8,420 nucleotides of DNA from Anaerolineae bacterium (GCA_025062175.1 JANXAX010000085.1:1-8420), one strand, 5' to 3'. Shown: positions 1 to 6,814, counted from the stretch's first letter. Numbers and translations are program-made. Notes: a model not told the origin generated them from the sequence alone.

Positions 1-402
1 TGCGCCGCCAGCACCCACTCCCGCACCGCCGGCAGTTCGCCGCGCTTGCCCCTGCGCAGGCGTTTCGCATCCAGGCTCACCACCGTCACCGCGCCCCAAC
101 CCTGCGCCCAGGCGTGCACCGCGTGCCGCAACGCCGCCGCATCCAGCCACCGCAACACTTTCCACCACGTCGTCAGCCTCGGCACACGCCCCGTCGCCCG
201 GAAGTCCAACGCCTGGAGCAACCGGTGCTGCTGCGCCTGTGCCCGTTGCTACCTCCCGTGCGAGCGGCTTTCCCCGTGCAACGCCGCCAGATCAGCACCG
301 CCAGCAACCCGGCCAGGGGATAGCGCCGTCCCTGGCGACGGCGCGGGTCGGGCACGGTGCGCAGGTGCTCGAGCAACTCTTCTGGCTTTGGGATGAGCCC
401 AT
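1..402 (-). pseudogene. Broken ISAs1-like transposase, 5' part
   Basis: The intact enzyme would be a DDE transposase acting on the ends of its own element. The minus-strand start is ATG at 402-400, preceded by a strong ribosome site AAAAGGAGG. The recognisable protein is spread over frames. One carries GLIPKPEELLEHLRTVPDPR and RRQGRRYPLAGLLAVLI down to about 290. Another, from about 290 to the window edge, carries LAALHGESRSHGR, a TAG stop at 251-249, then QRAQAQQHRLLQALDFRATG, followed by PRLTTWWKVLRWLDAAALRH and later SLDAKRLRRGKRGELPAV. So there is a frame change just after the ATG, a second near 290 and one nonsense codon, probably a former Trp codon. Neither frame change sits on an obvious slippery run, so programmed frameshifting looks unlikely. 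The visible part covers the N-terminal domain and the start of the catalytic domain (the AKRLRRGKR stretch resembles the usual DGKxLRGS region). Inference: an inactive relic. Confidence 0.75.
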
Positions 403-460
403 CGCTGCGCCTCCTTTTCGTCTCCCTGGTTTATCCCTCCTATGACACCTCCTTCCCCGA

Positions 461-476
461 GAACTGAAAATCCCTG
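461..476 (-). repeat. Candidate terminal inverted repeat of the insertion sequence
   Basis: Read on the minus strand the stretch is CAGGGATTTTCAGTTC, beginning with CAGGG, which resembles ends I associate with ISAs1-family elements. It sits 59 bases upstream of the probable transposase start, a normal distance for such an element. Its partner copy is outside the window, so this is a candidate only. Confidence 0.45.
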
Positions 477-494
477 GCACGTACCCCTCGCCTC

Positions 495-523
495 TTGACT
501 TTGCTCGCTTTTCATGTTAGAAT
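495..523 (+). promoter_or_regulatory. Sigma-70-type promoter of the lacI-type gene
   Basis: TTGACT at 495-500 and TAGAAT at 518-523 are separated by exactly 17 bases, each one or two bases from the consensus hexamers. Transcription would start near 530, giving a leader of about 78 bases before the repressor start at 608. The -35 box is only 19 bases from the inferred end of the insertion sequence. Confidence 0.7.
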
Positions 524-548
524 GTTTACGCTAACGGGAACGTTAACA
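523..548 (+). promoter_or_regulatory. Candidate LacI-family operator
   Basis: The stretch contains TAACG-ggaa-CGTTA (532-545), a perfect five-base inverted repeat, nested inside a wider near-symmetric pair TGTTTACG (523-530) and CGTTAACA (541-548), which match at seven of eight positions. It begins at the last base of the -10 box and covers the expected transcription start, a position where a bound repressor would block initiation. The gene right after it encodes a LacI-family protein, so self-repression is the natural inference. Confidence 0.6.
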
Positions 549-607
549 GAGACTTCACGTCACAGAGTGGGGAATCTGAACAGGGGGTTCACGAACAAAT
601 TCACCCT

Positions 608-1723
608 ATGGTGCTCAAGCGCCGAGTCACCATCAAGCAAGTAGCTGAACGAACAGGTGTGTCAACGCAGACAGTCTCTCGGGTCATTAATGGGCGTCCT
701 GATGTGGCGGCCGATACAAGACAACGTGTGTTAGAGGCGATCGAACAGTTGGGCTATCAACCCAATGCCTTGGCACGCAGCCTGATCCGGCGGCGCAGCC
801 ATACGTTAGGAGTTGTCACAGCTGGATTGACCTATATCGGGCCGGCCTACACACTGAACGGTATCACGGATCAGGCCGAGGCAATGGGTTATTCGCTTCT
901 ACTTAAGGTGCTCCCTAGCTTCGAGACCGATGAAGTGATCCCCATTCTGGATGCATTGCTGGCCAGGCAGGTGGATGGCATTATCTGGGCCGTATCCGAG
1001 GTGGGCAACAACCACGCTTGGATGGATGAACGTTTGCCCGTGCTGCCCGTGCCGATCATTTTCCTCACGATGCATCCCCAATCTGAGGTGAGTGTAGTGG
1101 CGGTGGACAATTACCTAGGTGGCCGCATGGCAACGGAGCACCTATTGCAACAGGGATACCGTCGCATTGGACACATTACCGGTCCATTGGCTTGGTGGGA
1201 ATCCCGTCAGCGCATGTCCGGTTGGCGTGATGCCCTAACTGAAGTCGGAGTTGAGGTGAGCGACACGCACTGGGCCGAGGGAGATTGGTCGCCTCAGAGT
1301 GGTGAAGCCGCGATCCAGCGCCTGTTGGAACAGTATCCTGACATGGAGGCCGTGTTCGTTGCCAATGATCAGATGGCGTTCGGTGTGCTATCGGTCGCCA
1401 GTCGTCGGGGACTGCAAATCCCGCATGACCTGGCAGTAGTGGGTTTTGACGGCATCCCGGAGACGGCCTATCTGTGTCCTCCGCTCACTACAGTGCATCA
1501 AGATCTCTATGCTTTAGGACGCACGGCTGTGCAACACGTCGTCGCGATGATCGAAGCAAGTCAGCATGCGGATCAGGAGACACAGCCAGCAGAGGTGACC
1601 TGGTTGAAACCGCAGCTGATCGTGCGTGAGAGCTCTATAGCGACCGATCATTCCAGCAACGCGGTGGGTCGCATTGATCCATCTGTGTCAGTGTTCCACG
1701 TCTCTCATTTGCGTTCGAGGTGA
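608..1723 (+). CDS. LacI-family transcriptional repressor, sugar-responsive
   Basis: This is a cytoplasmic DNA-binding regulator of 371 residues. Residues 8-28 (TIKQVAERTGVSTQTVSRVIN) form the LacI helix-turn-helix, and YQPNALARSL at 50-59 is the hinge helix that inserts into the operator. From about residue 65 (HTLGVV) to about 343 (LIVRESS) it has the two-lobed sugar-binding core, including the typical late motif VVGFDGIPETAYLCPPLTTV. The last 28 residues extend beyond the usual family end and look unstructured. The ATG at 608 places the helix-turn-helix at the normal distance from the N-terminus, although no good ribosome site lies close to it (an AGGGGG run is about 20 bases away). It heads a run of transporter and ribulokinase genes, so its inducer is probably the pentose handled by them. 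The exact ligand cannot be read from the sequence. Confidence 0.93.
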   Translation: MVLKRRVTIKQVAERTGVSTQTVSRVINGRPDVAADTRQRVLEAIEQLGYQPNALARSLIRRRSHTLGVVTAGLTYIGPAYTLNGITDQAEAMGYSLLLKVLPSFETDEVIPILDALLARQVDGIIWAVSEVGNNHAWMDERLPVLPVPIIFLTMHPQSEVSVVAVDNYLGGRMATEHLLQQGYRRIGHITGPLAWWESRQRMSGWRDALTEVGVEVSDTHWAEGDWSPQSGEAAIQRLLEQYPDMEAVFVANDQMAFGVLSVASRRGLQIPHDLAVVGFDGIPETAYLCPPLTTVHQDLYALGRTAVQHVVAMIEASQHADQETQPAEVTWLKPQLIVRESSIATDHSSNAVGRIDPSVSVFHVSHLRSR

Positions 1724-1733
1724 CACGCGGAAG

Positions 1734-1742
1734 GGAGGTGAT
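1734..1742 (+). other. Orphan perfect Shine-Dalgarno-like sequence
   Basis: GGAGGTGAT matches the 16S anti-Shine-Dalgarno tail fully but lies 128 bases before the next gene. The only following start (ATG 1741) overlaps it and would give a 13-residue peptide ending at a TAG. A second GAGGAGG follows at 1751-1757 without a usable ORF. It could be chance or the trace of a lost small gene. Confidence 0.25.
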
Positions 1743-1814
1743 GCGTCGTCGAGGAGGACAATCCAACTTGGCATCGGTTTAGTTCGCTGGGAGATCGTTC
1801 TTCTAGCGCAGCGT

Positions 1815-1825
1815 AACGGCACGTT
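1815..1825 (+). promoter_or_regulatory. Possible second operator half-site pair before the binding-protein gene
   Basis: TAACGGCACGTT (1814-1825) contains AACG-gca-CGTT and strongly resembles the TAACGGGAACGTT core of the operator at 532-544, but with one base less in the spacer. It lies 45 bases upstream of the binding-protein start. LacI-type dimers usually need fixed spacing, so this may be a weak site or chance. No convincing promoter was seen next to it. Confidence 0.3.
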
Positions 1826-1869
1826 TGGCTCGGTCAAATGATTCAGCACAATTTCCAAAGGAGGAAAAC

Positions 1870-2889
1870 ATGAACGCGAAAAAGATCAGTCTGTTGGTCG
1901 GAATCGTGGTTGTGTTGGCACTGCTGTTGTCATCTTCTGCCGCCCTTGCGAAGCCGCCAGCTACCGAACCGGTTGAGAAGTGGTGCAAGGGTGTGCGCAT
2001 TGTCTTCTTCCCCGGCGGTCCTGCGGGTGGAGTCTTCGCGAACAATGTTTATAATGGCGCCCGGCAGGCCGAGCTCGATCTGGGCCCCGAGGTGGAATAT
2101 GTGTTCTCCGACTGGAATCCGCAGAAGATGATTCAGCAGTTCCGTGAGGCGGCGGCCACCAAGCCGGATGGCATCTGCGTGATGGGACATCCAGGTGACG
2201 AAGCCTTTGGGCCATTGATCGAGGATGCCATCGCTCAGGGGATCATTGTCACCAGCCAGAACACCACGCTGCCCACGCTAGAGGAAAAATATGCTTCGAA
2301 GGGCTTTGGCTATGTAGGCCAGGACCTGTATGGTTCTGGATTCGCGCTCGGGACTGAGGCGGTCAAGCGCTTCGGCCTCAAAGCAGGTGACCGAGCCATG
2401 GTTTGGGGCTTGCTGTCGCAGCCCACGCGTGGTCTGCGGACCAAGGGTGTGATTGACGCTCTTGAGAAAGCTGGCTTGGTGGTGGATTACATTGAAATCG
2501 ACGCTGCTACCAACAAGGATCCCGCCGCAGGTACACCCACCTTCGCTGGCTACGTCTCAGCGCACCCCGATGTCAAGCTGGTCGTCACCGATCACGGTGG
2601 CCTTACCGCCACGCTGGAAACTTACCTGAAGGCGGCTGGCAAGGGCCCGGATGACATCTATGGCGCCGGTTTTGACCTGTCGCCGGCCACCGTGGCAGCG
2701 ATCAAGGGCGGTTGGACCGACCTGGTGATCGATCAGCAGCCATGGTTGCAGGGCTATCTGCCCATCCTGCAAGTCTGTCTCACCAAGGTGTATGGCTTCT
2801 CCGGTCTGCACATCGACACCGGCGGCGGCTTTGCGGATAAGGACAACATCGACTTCCTGGCCCCACTGGCCGAGAAGGAGATCCGCTAG
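1870..2889 (+). CDS. Sugar ABC transporter substrate-binding protein (CUT2 type)
   Basis: This is a secreted binding protein of 339 residues that captures a sugar outside the membrane and delivers it to the permease. Residues 1-27 are a classical signal peptide: lysines at 4-5, a hydrophobic core at 8-20 (LLVGIVVVLALLL), and SSSAALA with probable cleavage after A27. No lipobox cysteine is present, unlike many Gram-positive binding proteins. The mature part has the periplasmic-binding-protein-4 fold of the ribose/fructose group, with VFANNVYNGARQAE near the first strand (55-68), ICVMGHPGDEAF at 102-113, YVGQDLYGSG at 148-157 and the ligand-hinge motif DQQPWLQGY at 288-296. The ATG at 1870 is chosen because AAAGGAGG (1857-1864) lies five bases before it and the signal peptide starts there. 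It precedes the ATPase gene by 120 bases holding two hairpins. Which sugar it binds is not readable; AraB downstream suggests a pentose such as L-arabinose or L-ribulose. Confidence 0.92.
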   Translation: MNAKKISLLVGIVVVLALLLSSSAALAKPPATEPVEKWCKGVRIVFFPGGPAGGVFANNVYNGARQAELDLGPEVEYVFSDWNPQKMIQQFREAAATKPDGICVMGHPGDEAFGPLIEDAIAQGIIVTSQNTTLPTLEEKYASKGFGYVGQDLYGSGFALGTEAVKRFGLKAGDRAMVWGLLSQPTRGLRTKGVIDALEKAGLVVDYIEIDAATNKDPAAGTPTFAGYVSAHPDVKLVVTDHGGLTATLETYLKAAGKGPDDIYGAGFDLSPATVAAIKGGWTDLVIDQQPWLQGYLPILQVCLTKVYGFSGLHIDTGGGFADKDNIDFLAPLAEKEIR

Positions 2890-2909
2890 CCCGTGCCCCA
2901 GTCGGTGTT

Positions 2910-2927
2910 GATCGGTTGTGACCGATC
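2910..2927 (+). other. Short hairpin after the binding-protein gene
   Basis: GATCGGT (2910-2916), a TGTG loop, and ACCGATC (2921-2927) form a perfect seven-pair stem 20 bases after the binding-protein stop codon. It is the first of two hairpins in the gap. No T run follows, so it is not an intrinsic terminator. Confidence 0.55.
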
Positions 2928-2938
2928 CTAACGTATAG

Positions 2939-2982
2939 GCGGTGTGGGACCAGTGATGTGGTGTTATCTGGTTCCACACCGC
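2939..2982 (+). other. Long intercistronic hairpin between binding-protein and ATPase genes
   Basis: GCGGTGTGGGACCAG (2939-2953) pairs with CTGGTTCCACACCGC (2968-2982) over 15 positions, with a single G-U wobble and a 14-base loop. Only a poor T stretch (CCTTTAAT) follows, so full termination is unlikely. In binding-protein operons such structures are known to protect the upstream message from 3' decay or cause partial termination, which keeps binding protein in excess over the membrane parts. That role is inferred here from position. Confidence 0.7.
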
Positions 2983-3009
2983 GTCCTTTAATGGGGGAAA
3001 GAACCGATA

Positions 3010-3768
3010 ATGGAATACTTGCTGCAAATGATCAACATCAGCAAGACATTTGGCGAAGTGCAATCATTGCGCAACGTCAATTTCGAAGTAGGGTATAATG
3101 AAGTGGTGGGGCTGCTGGGCGACAACGGCGCCGGCAAGTCCACCTTGGTCAAAATCATCACAGGATATCATCGCCCGGACCCGGGAGGTCAGATTTTCTG
3201 GAAGGGCCAGCCGGTGGACGTGATGACTGTGGCCAAGGCGCGCGAGCTGGGTATCGAGGTGGTTTATCAAGAGCGCGCTCTGGCAGATCAGCAGTCGCTG
3301 TGGCGCAATATTTTCATGGGGCGTGAACTATGCCACCGCTTCGGTGTCCTGGACGTGGAGAAGATGCGACGCGAGACGGCCCGCCTGATGCAAAGCCATA
3401 TGGGGTTCACGTCCAAGGCGATCACACCCGACTCGACGGTTAAAACCATGTCGGGTGGCGAACGCCAAGGTGTCGCGATTGTGCGAGCGCTCTACTTCCA
3501 GGCAGAGCTGATCATCCTGGATGAGCCCACGATGGGATTGTCGCTCTCAGAGACGCGCAAGGCATTGGATTTCGTCAAAGGAATCAAAGAAGCCGGCAAA
3601 TCGGCCATTTTTATCGATCACAACATCTTCCACGTCTACCCGGTGGCGGACCGAATCGTAGTGCTAGATAGAGGCCAAGTAAAGGGCCAGTTCCTTAAAG
3701 ATCAAATCACGTTAGACGAGCTGATTGCTAAACTGCAGCATGTCGCGCAAACAGGCAGACTTGAATAG
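3010..3768 (+). CDS. Sugar ABC transporter ATP-binding protein, single-domain FrcA type
   Basis: This cytoplasmic ATPase of 252 residues drives the sugar importer as a homodimer on the permease. All nucleotide-binding motifs are present: Walker A GDNGAGKST at 37-45, the Q-loop glutamine at 87 in VVYQERAL, the signature MSGGERQ at 147-153, Walker B LIILDEPT at 167-174 and the H-loop histidine at 204 in FIDHNIFHV. Most carbohydrate uptake transporter 2 ATPases (RbsA, AraG) are fused tandem domains of about 500 residues. This one is a single domain, like FrcA of the fructose transporter group, which it also resembles around HNIFHVYPVADRIVVLDRG. The ATG at 3010 follows GGGGGAAAG (2993-3001) at a suitable distance; the next in-frame ATG (3028) has no ribosome site. 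It lies between the binding-protein and permease genes, 72 bases before the latter. Substrate specificity is set by those partners. Confidence 0.93.
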   Translation: MEYLLQMINISKTFGEVQSLRNVNFEVGYNEVVGLLGDNGAGKSTLVKIITGYHRPDPGGQIFWKGQPVDVMTVAKARELGIEVVYQERALADQQSLWRNIFMGRELCHRFGVLDVEKMRRETARLMQSHMGFTSKAITPDSTVKTMSGGERQGVAIVRALYFQAELIILDEPTMGLSLSETRKALDFVKGIKEAGKSAIFIDHNIFHVYPVADRIVVLDRGQVKGQFLKDQITLDELIAKLQHVAQTGRLE

Positions 3769-3840
3769 TGTATCCGCTCGTTTCGACAGCATCGGTTTCC
3801 TGGAATATGGACAACCCACAGTGCAACGGAGTGTGTCATT

Positions 3841-4863
3841 ATGAACACAGTTGGTGAGGTAGAGAAGCGTCCATCTGTGCTCTCGCCGGCGACGGTAAGG
3901 GAAGGACTGGCACGGTTTGCGCGCCGTTATGCGATGCAAATCGGTATCGTGGCGGTGGGTGTTTTCATCTGGCTGTTGTTTCTGATCGGGTCGCCCAGGA
4001 CGTTCCTCTCTTTCCCGATCTATGCGGCCTATATGTCCACCACCCCATTCTTTGCCCTAATGGCTTTACCCCTCACGTTGGTGATCATCACGGGTGAGAT
4101 TGACCTTTCCTTCCCCTCTATCATGGCATTTGGCATGACGGTCTACGCCCTGGTGTTAGTCAGCACTGGCAGTCACATTCTGGCGTTCGTTGCGTGCCTC
4201 ACCGCGGGTCTGGCAGCGGGGCTGATCAACGGAGCCATCATCGTGTATATCGGCATTCCATCGTTGGTGGCCACCATCGGTACCCAGTTCTTCTGGCGGG
4301 GTGTGGTGCTAGTGATCACCGGTGGGAATGGCACCGGTCTCACTTCGGCTATAGGAGGGGTTCTGCACACTGGCTTGGTGGGACGTGTGTTTGGCTTGAT
4401 TCCAGCCCAGATGATCTGGACAATCATCGTGGCGGTCGTCGTGTGGTTCTTTCTCAATCGTCATCGCTTCGGCGCCCATATTTATCTCTCTGGAGATAAC
4501 GTGGAAAGTGCCCGCTTGATGGGCGTGAACGTGCCGCGCGTCAAAATGTTGGTGTTTGCCATTATGGGGGTCGCCGCCGCCTTTGCGGGAGTGGTGGTCA
4601 GCTTGGAAGTGCTGTACTTCTGGCCTACGCTGGGTGAGGGGTATTTGCTCAGCACACTCTCCTCGGTGTTTCTGGGAGGTACCTCGGTCTTCGGCGGAAC
4701 AGGCACTGTGTTCGGCACCTTAGTGGCTTCCTTTATCATCGGTGCAATCAACGCTGGGATCGTGGCAGCAGGGTTGACCGGTTTCTGGACTCAGCTGATC
4801 TACGGATTAATTATTGTGATGTCCGTGTCATTGCAGACAGTTCTGAGCCGGCGATTGCGCTAG
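3841..4863 (+). CDS. Sugar ABC transporter permease (RbsC/FrcC family)
   Basis: This inner-membrane channel subunit of 340 residues probably works as a homodimer, since no second permease gene is present. The N-terminal 30 residues are hydrophilic and cytoplasmic, followed by about eight to ten hydrophobic segments, the clearest at 33-50, 70-83, 112-136, 191-205, 236-256 and 294-313. The family signature GEIDLSFPSIMAFG lies at 85-98. The cytoplasmic coupling loop that contacts the ATPase is visible at 218-235 (GDNVESARLMGVNVPRVK), and the glycine-rich FLGGTSVFGGTGTVFGT at 278-293 is typical for binding-protein-dependent transport family 2. The ATG start is preceded by ACGGAG (3826-3831) at a usual distance. 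It lies 72 bases after the ATPase gene and 96 bases before the kinase start, all in one direction, consistent with one operon. It could carry any of several pentoses or hexoses; the kinase context favours a pentose. Confidence 0.92.
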   Translation: MNTVGEVEKRPSVLSPATVREGLARFARRYAMQIGIVAVGVFIWLLFLIGSPRTFLSFPIYAAYMSTTPFFALMALPLTLVIITGEIDLSFPSIMAFGMTVYALVLVSTGSHILAFVACLTAGLAAGLINGAIIVYIGIPSLVATIGTQFFWRGVVLVITGGNGTGLTSAIGGVLHTGLVGRVFGLIPAQMIWTIIVAVVVWFFLNRHRFGAHIYLSGDNVESARLMGVNVPRVKMLVFAIMGVAAAFAGVVVSLEVLYFWPTLGEGYLLSTLSSVFLGGTSVFGGTGTVFGTLVASFIIGAINAGIVAAGLTGFWTQLIYGLIIVMSVSLQTVLSRRLR

Positions 4864-4959
4864 CACATCCTGTGCCACCCGCATGCCCTAAGAGAAGCAT
4901 TACAGAGCGTGTTCCACTCACATCTCACATCTATGACAGAGCAGACAGCGAGGAAGGCA

Positions 4960-6642
4960 ATGGACCAGGCAAAGTATGTCATCGGGATTGACTTCGGCAC
5001 CGAATCTGGGCGTGTGTTGTTGGCCGACGTGGCCGATGGCCGCGAAGTCGCTGCGGCGGTGCATCCATATGCCAATGGCGTCATTGACGAACGGCTCCCC
5101 GAAAGCGGTATCGTGTTGGAGCCAGATTGGGCCTTGCAAGATCCGAACGATTATCTAGAGGTCTTCAAACGGGCAGTCCCCGAGGTGCTTCGACAGAGTG
5201 GGGTGAAGCCGGAGGATGTGATTGGGGTGGGCATCGATTTTACCTCGTGCACGATGTTGCCCACCAAAGCAGATGGCACGCCCCTGTGCTTTCTGCCACA
5301 ATATCGCCATCGGCCTCACGCGTGGGTCAAGCTCTGGAAACACCACGCGGCTCAGCCAGAAGCCAACAAGCTGAATCAGATCGCGCGTGAACTGGGTTAT
5401 ACCTTCTTGGACCGCTACGGTGGTAAGATCAGTTCGGAGTGGTTTTTCCCAAAGTGCTGGCAAATACTGGACGAAGATCCAGAAATCTACGAGGCAGCCG
5501 ACCGTTTGATCGAAGCGGCCGATTGGGTCGTCTGGCAGCTGACTGGTGTCGAGAAGCGCAATATGTGCACCGCCGGTTACAAGGCGATCTGGTCGAAGCG
5601 TGAGGGCTTTCCACCTAACGAGTTCTTCAAGGCCCTCGACCCGCGTATGGAGCACATCATTGATGAGAAGATGTCGCGGGTGCTCTATCCGTTGGGCGCC
5701 AAGGCGGGTGGGTTGACCGAGCAGGCCGCGAGCTGGACCGGCCTGAAACCTGGCACCGCCGTGGCGATTGCCAACGTGGATGCCCATGTGGCCGTGCCGG
5801 CGTCAACCGTTACCGAGCCGGGGCGCATGGTGATCATCATGGGCACTTCCAACTGTCACATGGTGTTGGGAACGGAAGAGCGCATCGTGCCCGGTATGTG
5901 TGGCTGTGTGGAAGACGGGATTGTGCCCGGTTTCTTCGGTTATGAGGCTGGGCAGTCATGTGTGGGCGATCATTTCGCCTGGTTCGTGGAAAACGCCACG
6001 CCTGCTCCGTATGTTGAAGAGGCACGGGCACGTGGGATGGATATCCATAAACTCCTCGAAGAAAAAGCCGCGCGGCTCAAACCGGGCGAGAGCGGGCTTA
6101 TCGCTCTGGACTGGTGGAATGGCAATCGCAGCGTGCTGGTGGATGTGGACTTGACCGGTATGTTGTTGGGCGCTACGCTTGCCACGCGCCCGGAGGAAAT
6201 CTACCGTGCGCTTATCGAAGCCACGGCCTATGGCACGCGTGTAATCATCGAAACCTTCGAGAGTTCCGGTGTCCCTGTCAACGAGATCGTGGCAACAGGG
6301 GGACTTCCCGACCGGAACAAACTGCTAATGCAAATCTATGCCGATGTGACTGGGCGTTCGATCCACATCGCCGGCACAAGTCAGGGCGGGGCGCTGGGCT
6401 CCGCTATGCACGCGGCAGTGGCCGCTGGCCCTGAGGCTGGAGGTTACGCCTCCATATTCGAGGCGAGCAAGCGCATGGCCTCTTTGCGCGACGAAGTCTA
6501 CCATCCTATCCCAGAGCATAAGCGCATCTATGACCAGCTGTACCGTGAATATCTAACCTTGCACGATTATTTTGGCCGCGGCGCCAACGACGTGATGAAA
6601 CGGCTGAAAGAGCTGCGTGCTCGCGTGCGCGCCGGTTCATAA
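4960..6642 (+). CDS. araB: L-ribulokinase
   Basis: This FGGY-family sugar kinase transfers phosphate from ATP to L-ribulose, giving L-ribulose 5-phosphate, the second step of L-arabinose breakdown in the cytoplasm. It follows the Bacillus-type AraB closely from end to end as I remember that protein: IGIDFGTESGR at 8-18, WALQDPNDYLE, GIGIDFT-like GVGIDFTSCTMLP at 90-101 or so, LWKHHAAQ, RYGGKISSEWFFPK, CTAGYKAIW with K208, NVDAHVAVP with the catalytic D274, GYEAGQSCVGDHFAWFVE with E329, LDWWNGNRSVLVD and IEATAYGTR. The start at 4960 has GAGGAAGG just upstream and gives 560 residues, the family length, and puts K208, D274 and E329 at the numbering known for the Bacillus halodurans enzyme. GTG 4909 and ATG 4933 are in frame but lack ribosome sites and would only add a non-conserved tail. 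Residue 96 is serine where I recall alanine in Bacillus enzymes. araA and araD are not in the window. Confidence 0.94.
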   Translation: MDQAKYVIGIDFGTESGRVLLADVADGREVAAAVHPYANGVIDERLPESGIVLEPDWALQDPNDYLEVFKRAVPEVLRQSGVKPEDVIGVGIDFTSCTMLPTKADGTPLCFLPQYRHRPHAWVKLWKHHAAQPEANKLNQIARELGYTFLDRYGGKISSEWFFPKCWQILDEDPEIYEAADRLIEAADWVVWQLTGVEKRNMCTAGYKAIWSKREGFPPNEFFKALDPRMEHIIDEKMSRVLYPLGAKAGGLTEQAASWTGLKPGTAVAIANVDAHVAVPASTVTEPGRMVIIMGTSNCHMVLGTEERIVPGMCGCVEDGIVPGFFGYEAGQSCVGDHFAWFVENATPAPYVEEARARGMDIHKLLEEKAARLKPGESGLIALDWWNGNRSVLVDVDLTGMLLGATLATRPEEIYRALIEATAYGTRVIIETFESSGVPVNEIVATGGLPDRNKLLMQIYADVTGRSIHIAGTSQGGALGSAMHAAVAAGPEAGGYASIFEASKRMASLRDEVYHPIPEHKRIYDQLYREYLTLHDYFGRGANDVMKRLKELRARVRAGS

Positions 6643-6732
6643 GAATAGCCTGTAGATCGCGCAGCTATTGCAACTTATTATCGAAAGGTTCACGCGTGGC
6701 TTCGTGAGGGGTTCGAGTTTTCAAACTTATTG

Positions 6733-6765
6733 GGGACTCGGGAGATTTTCCAGATGTGGAGTCCC
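6733..6765 (+). terminator. Possible terminator of the transporter-kinase operon
   Basis: GGGACTC (6733-6739) and GAGTCCC (6759-6765) pair perfectly across a 19-base loop that could hold a small inner stem (GGA/TCC). The arms can be extended to TTGG/CCAA with a bulge. The following AAAATTGTTTG is only partly T-rich, so termination would be inefficient. It lies 90 bases after the araB stop. The rest of 6643-6785 shows no gene and no other clear signal. Confidence 0.4.
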
Positions 6766-6785
6766 AAAATTGTTTGTCCGAGGGG

Positions 6786-6814
6786 TTGACAATGCTTCTA
6801 TCTCGGTGTATATT
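6786..6814 (+). promoter_or_regulatory. Strong sigma-70-type promoter upstream of the SWIM gene
   Basis: TTGACA (6786-6791, perfect) and TATATT (6809-6814) are spaced by 17 bases, with expected transcription start near 6821. This is the best promoter in the window and separates the SWIM gene from the sugar operon. A second perfect TATAAT lies at 6839-6844 but has no -35 box at the right distance. The transcript would have a leader of about 160 bases. Confidence 0.75.

Larger units (their letters stand above)
1..476 (-). mobile_element. Remnant of an ISAs1-like insertion sequence (5' end only)
   Basis: The stretch holds the 5' part of an insertion sequence read on the minus strand: a candidate terminal end near 476, about 74 bases of leader, then the degraded transposase gene. 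The other end lies outside the window, so neither the second inverted repeat nor the target duplication can be seen. Family assignment rests on the transposase N-terminus (the PDPRRRQGRRYPLAGLLAVL pattern typical of ISAs1/DDE_Tnp_1-associated proteins). The outer boundary at 476 is inferred from a CAGGG-type end and is not proven. Confidence 0.65.

Noticed and set aside
1724..1869. A separate promoter for the binding-protein gene
   Set aside because: TTGGCA at 1768 has no -10 partner at the right spacing; no other convincing pair was found.
2557..3063. A 168-codon minus-strand frame across the end of the binding-protein gene and the hairpins
   Set aside because: It resembles no family and runs opposite conserved coding sequence and the intercistronic stems.
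4909..4959. Longer ribulokinase starting at GTG 4909 or ATG 4933
   Set aside because: Neither has a ribosome site, and the added residues are absent from the family; the 4960 start gives the usual 560 residues.
5155..5787. A 210-codon open frame on the minus strand inside araB
   Set aside because: It lies fully opposite a strongly conserved kinase, shows no recognisable domain and no ribosome site, and is expected as a by-product of codon bias in GC-rich genes.
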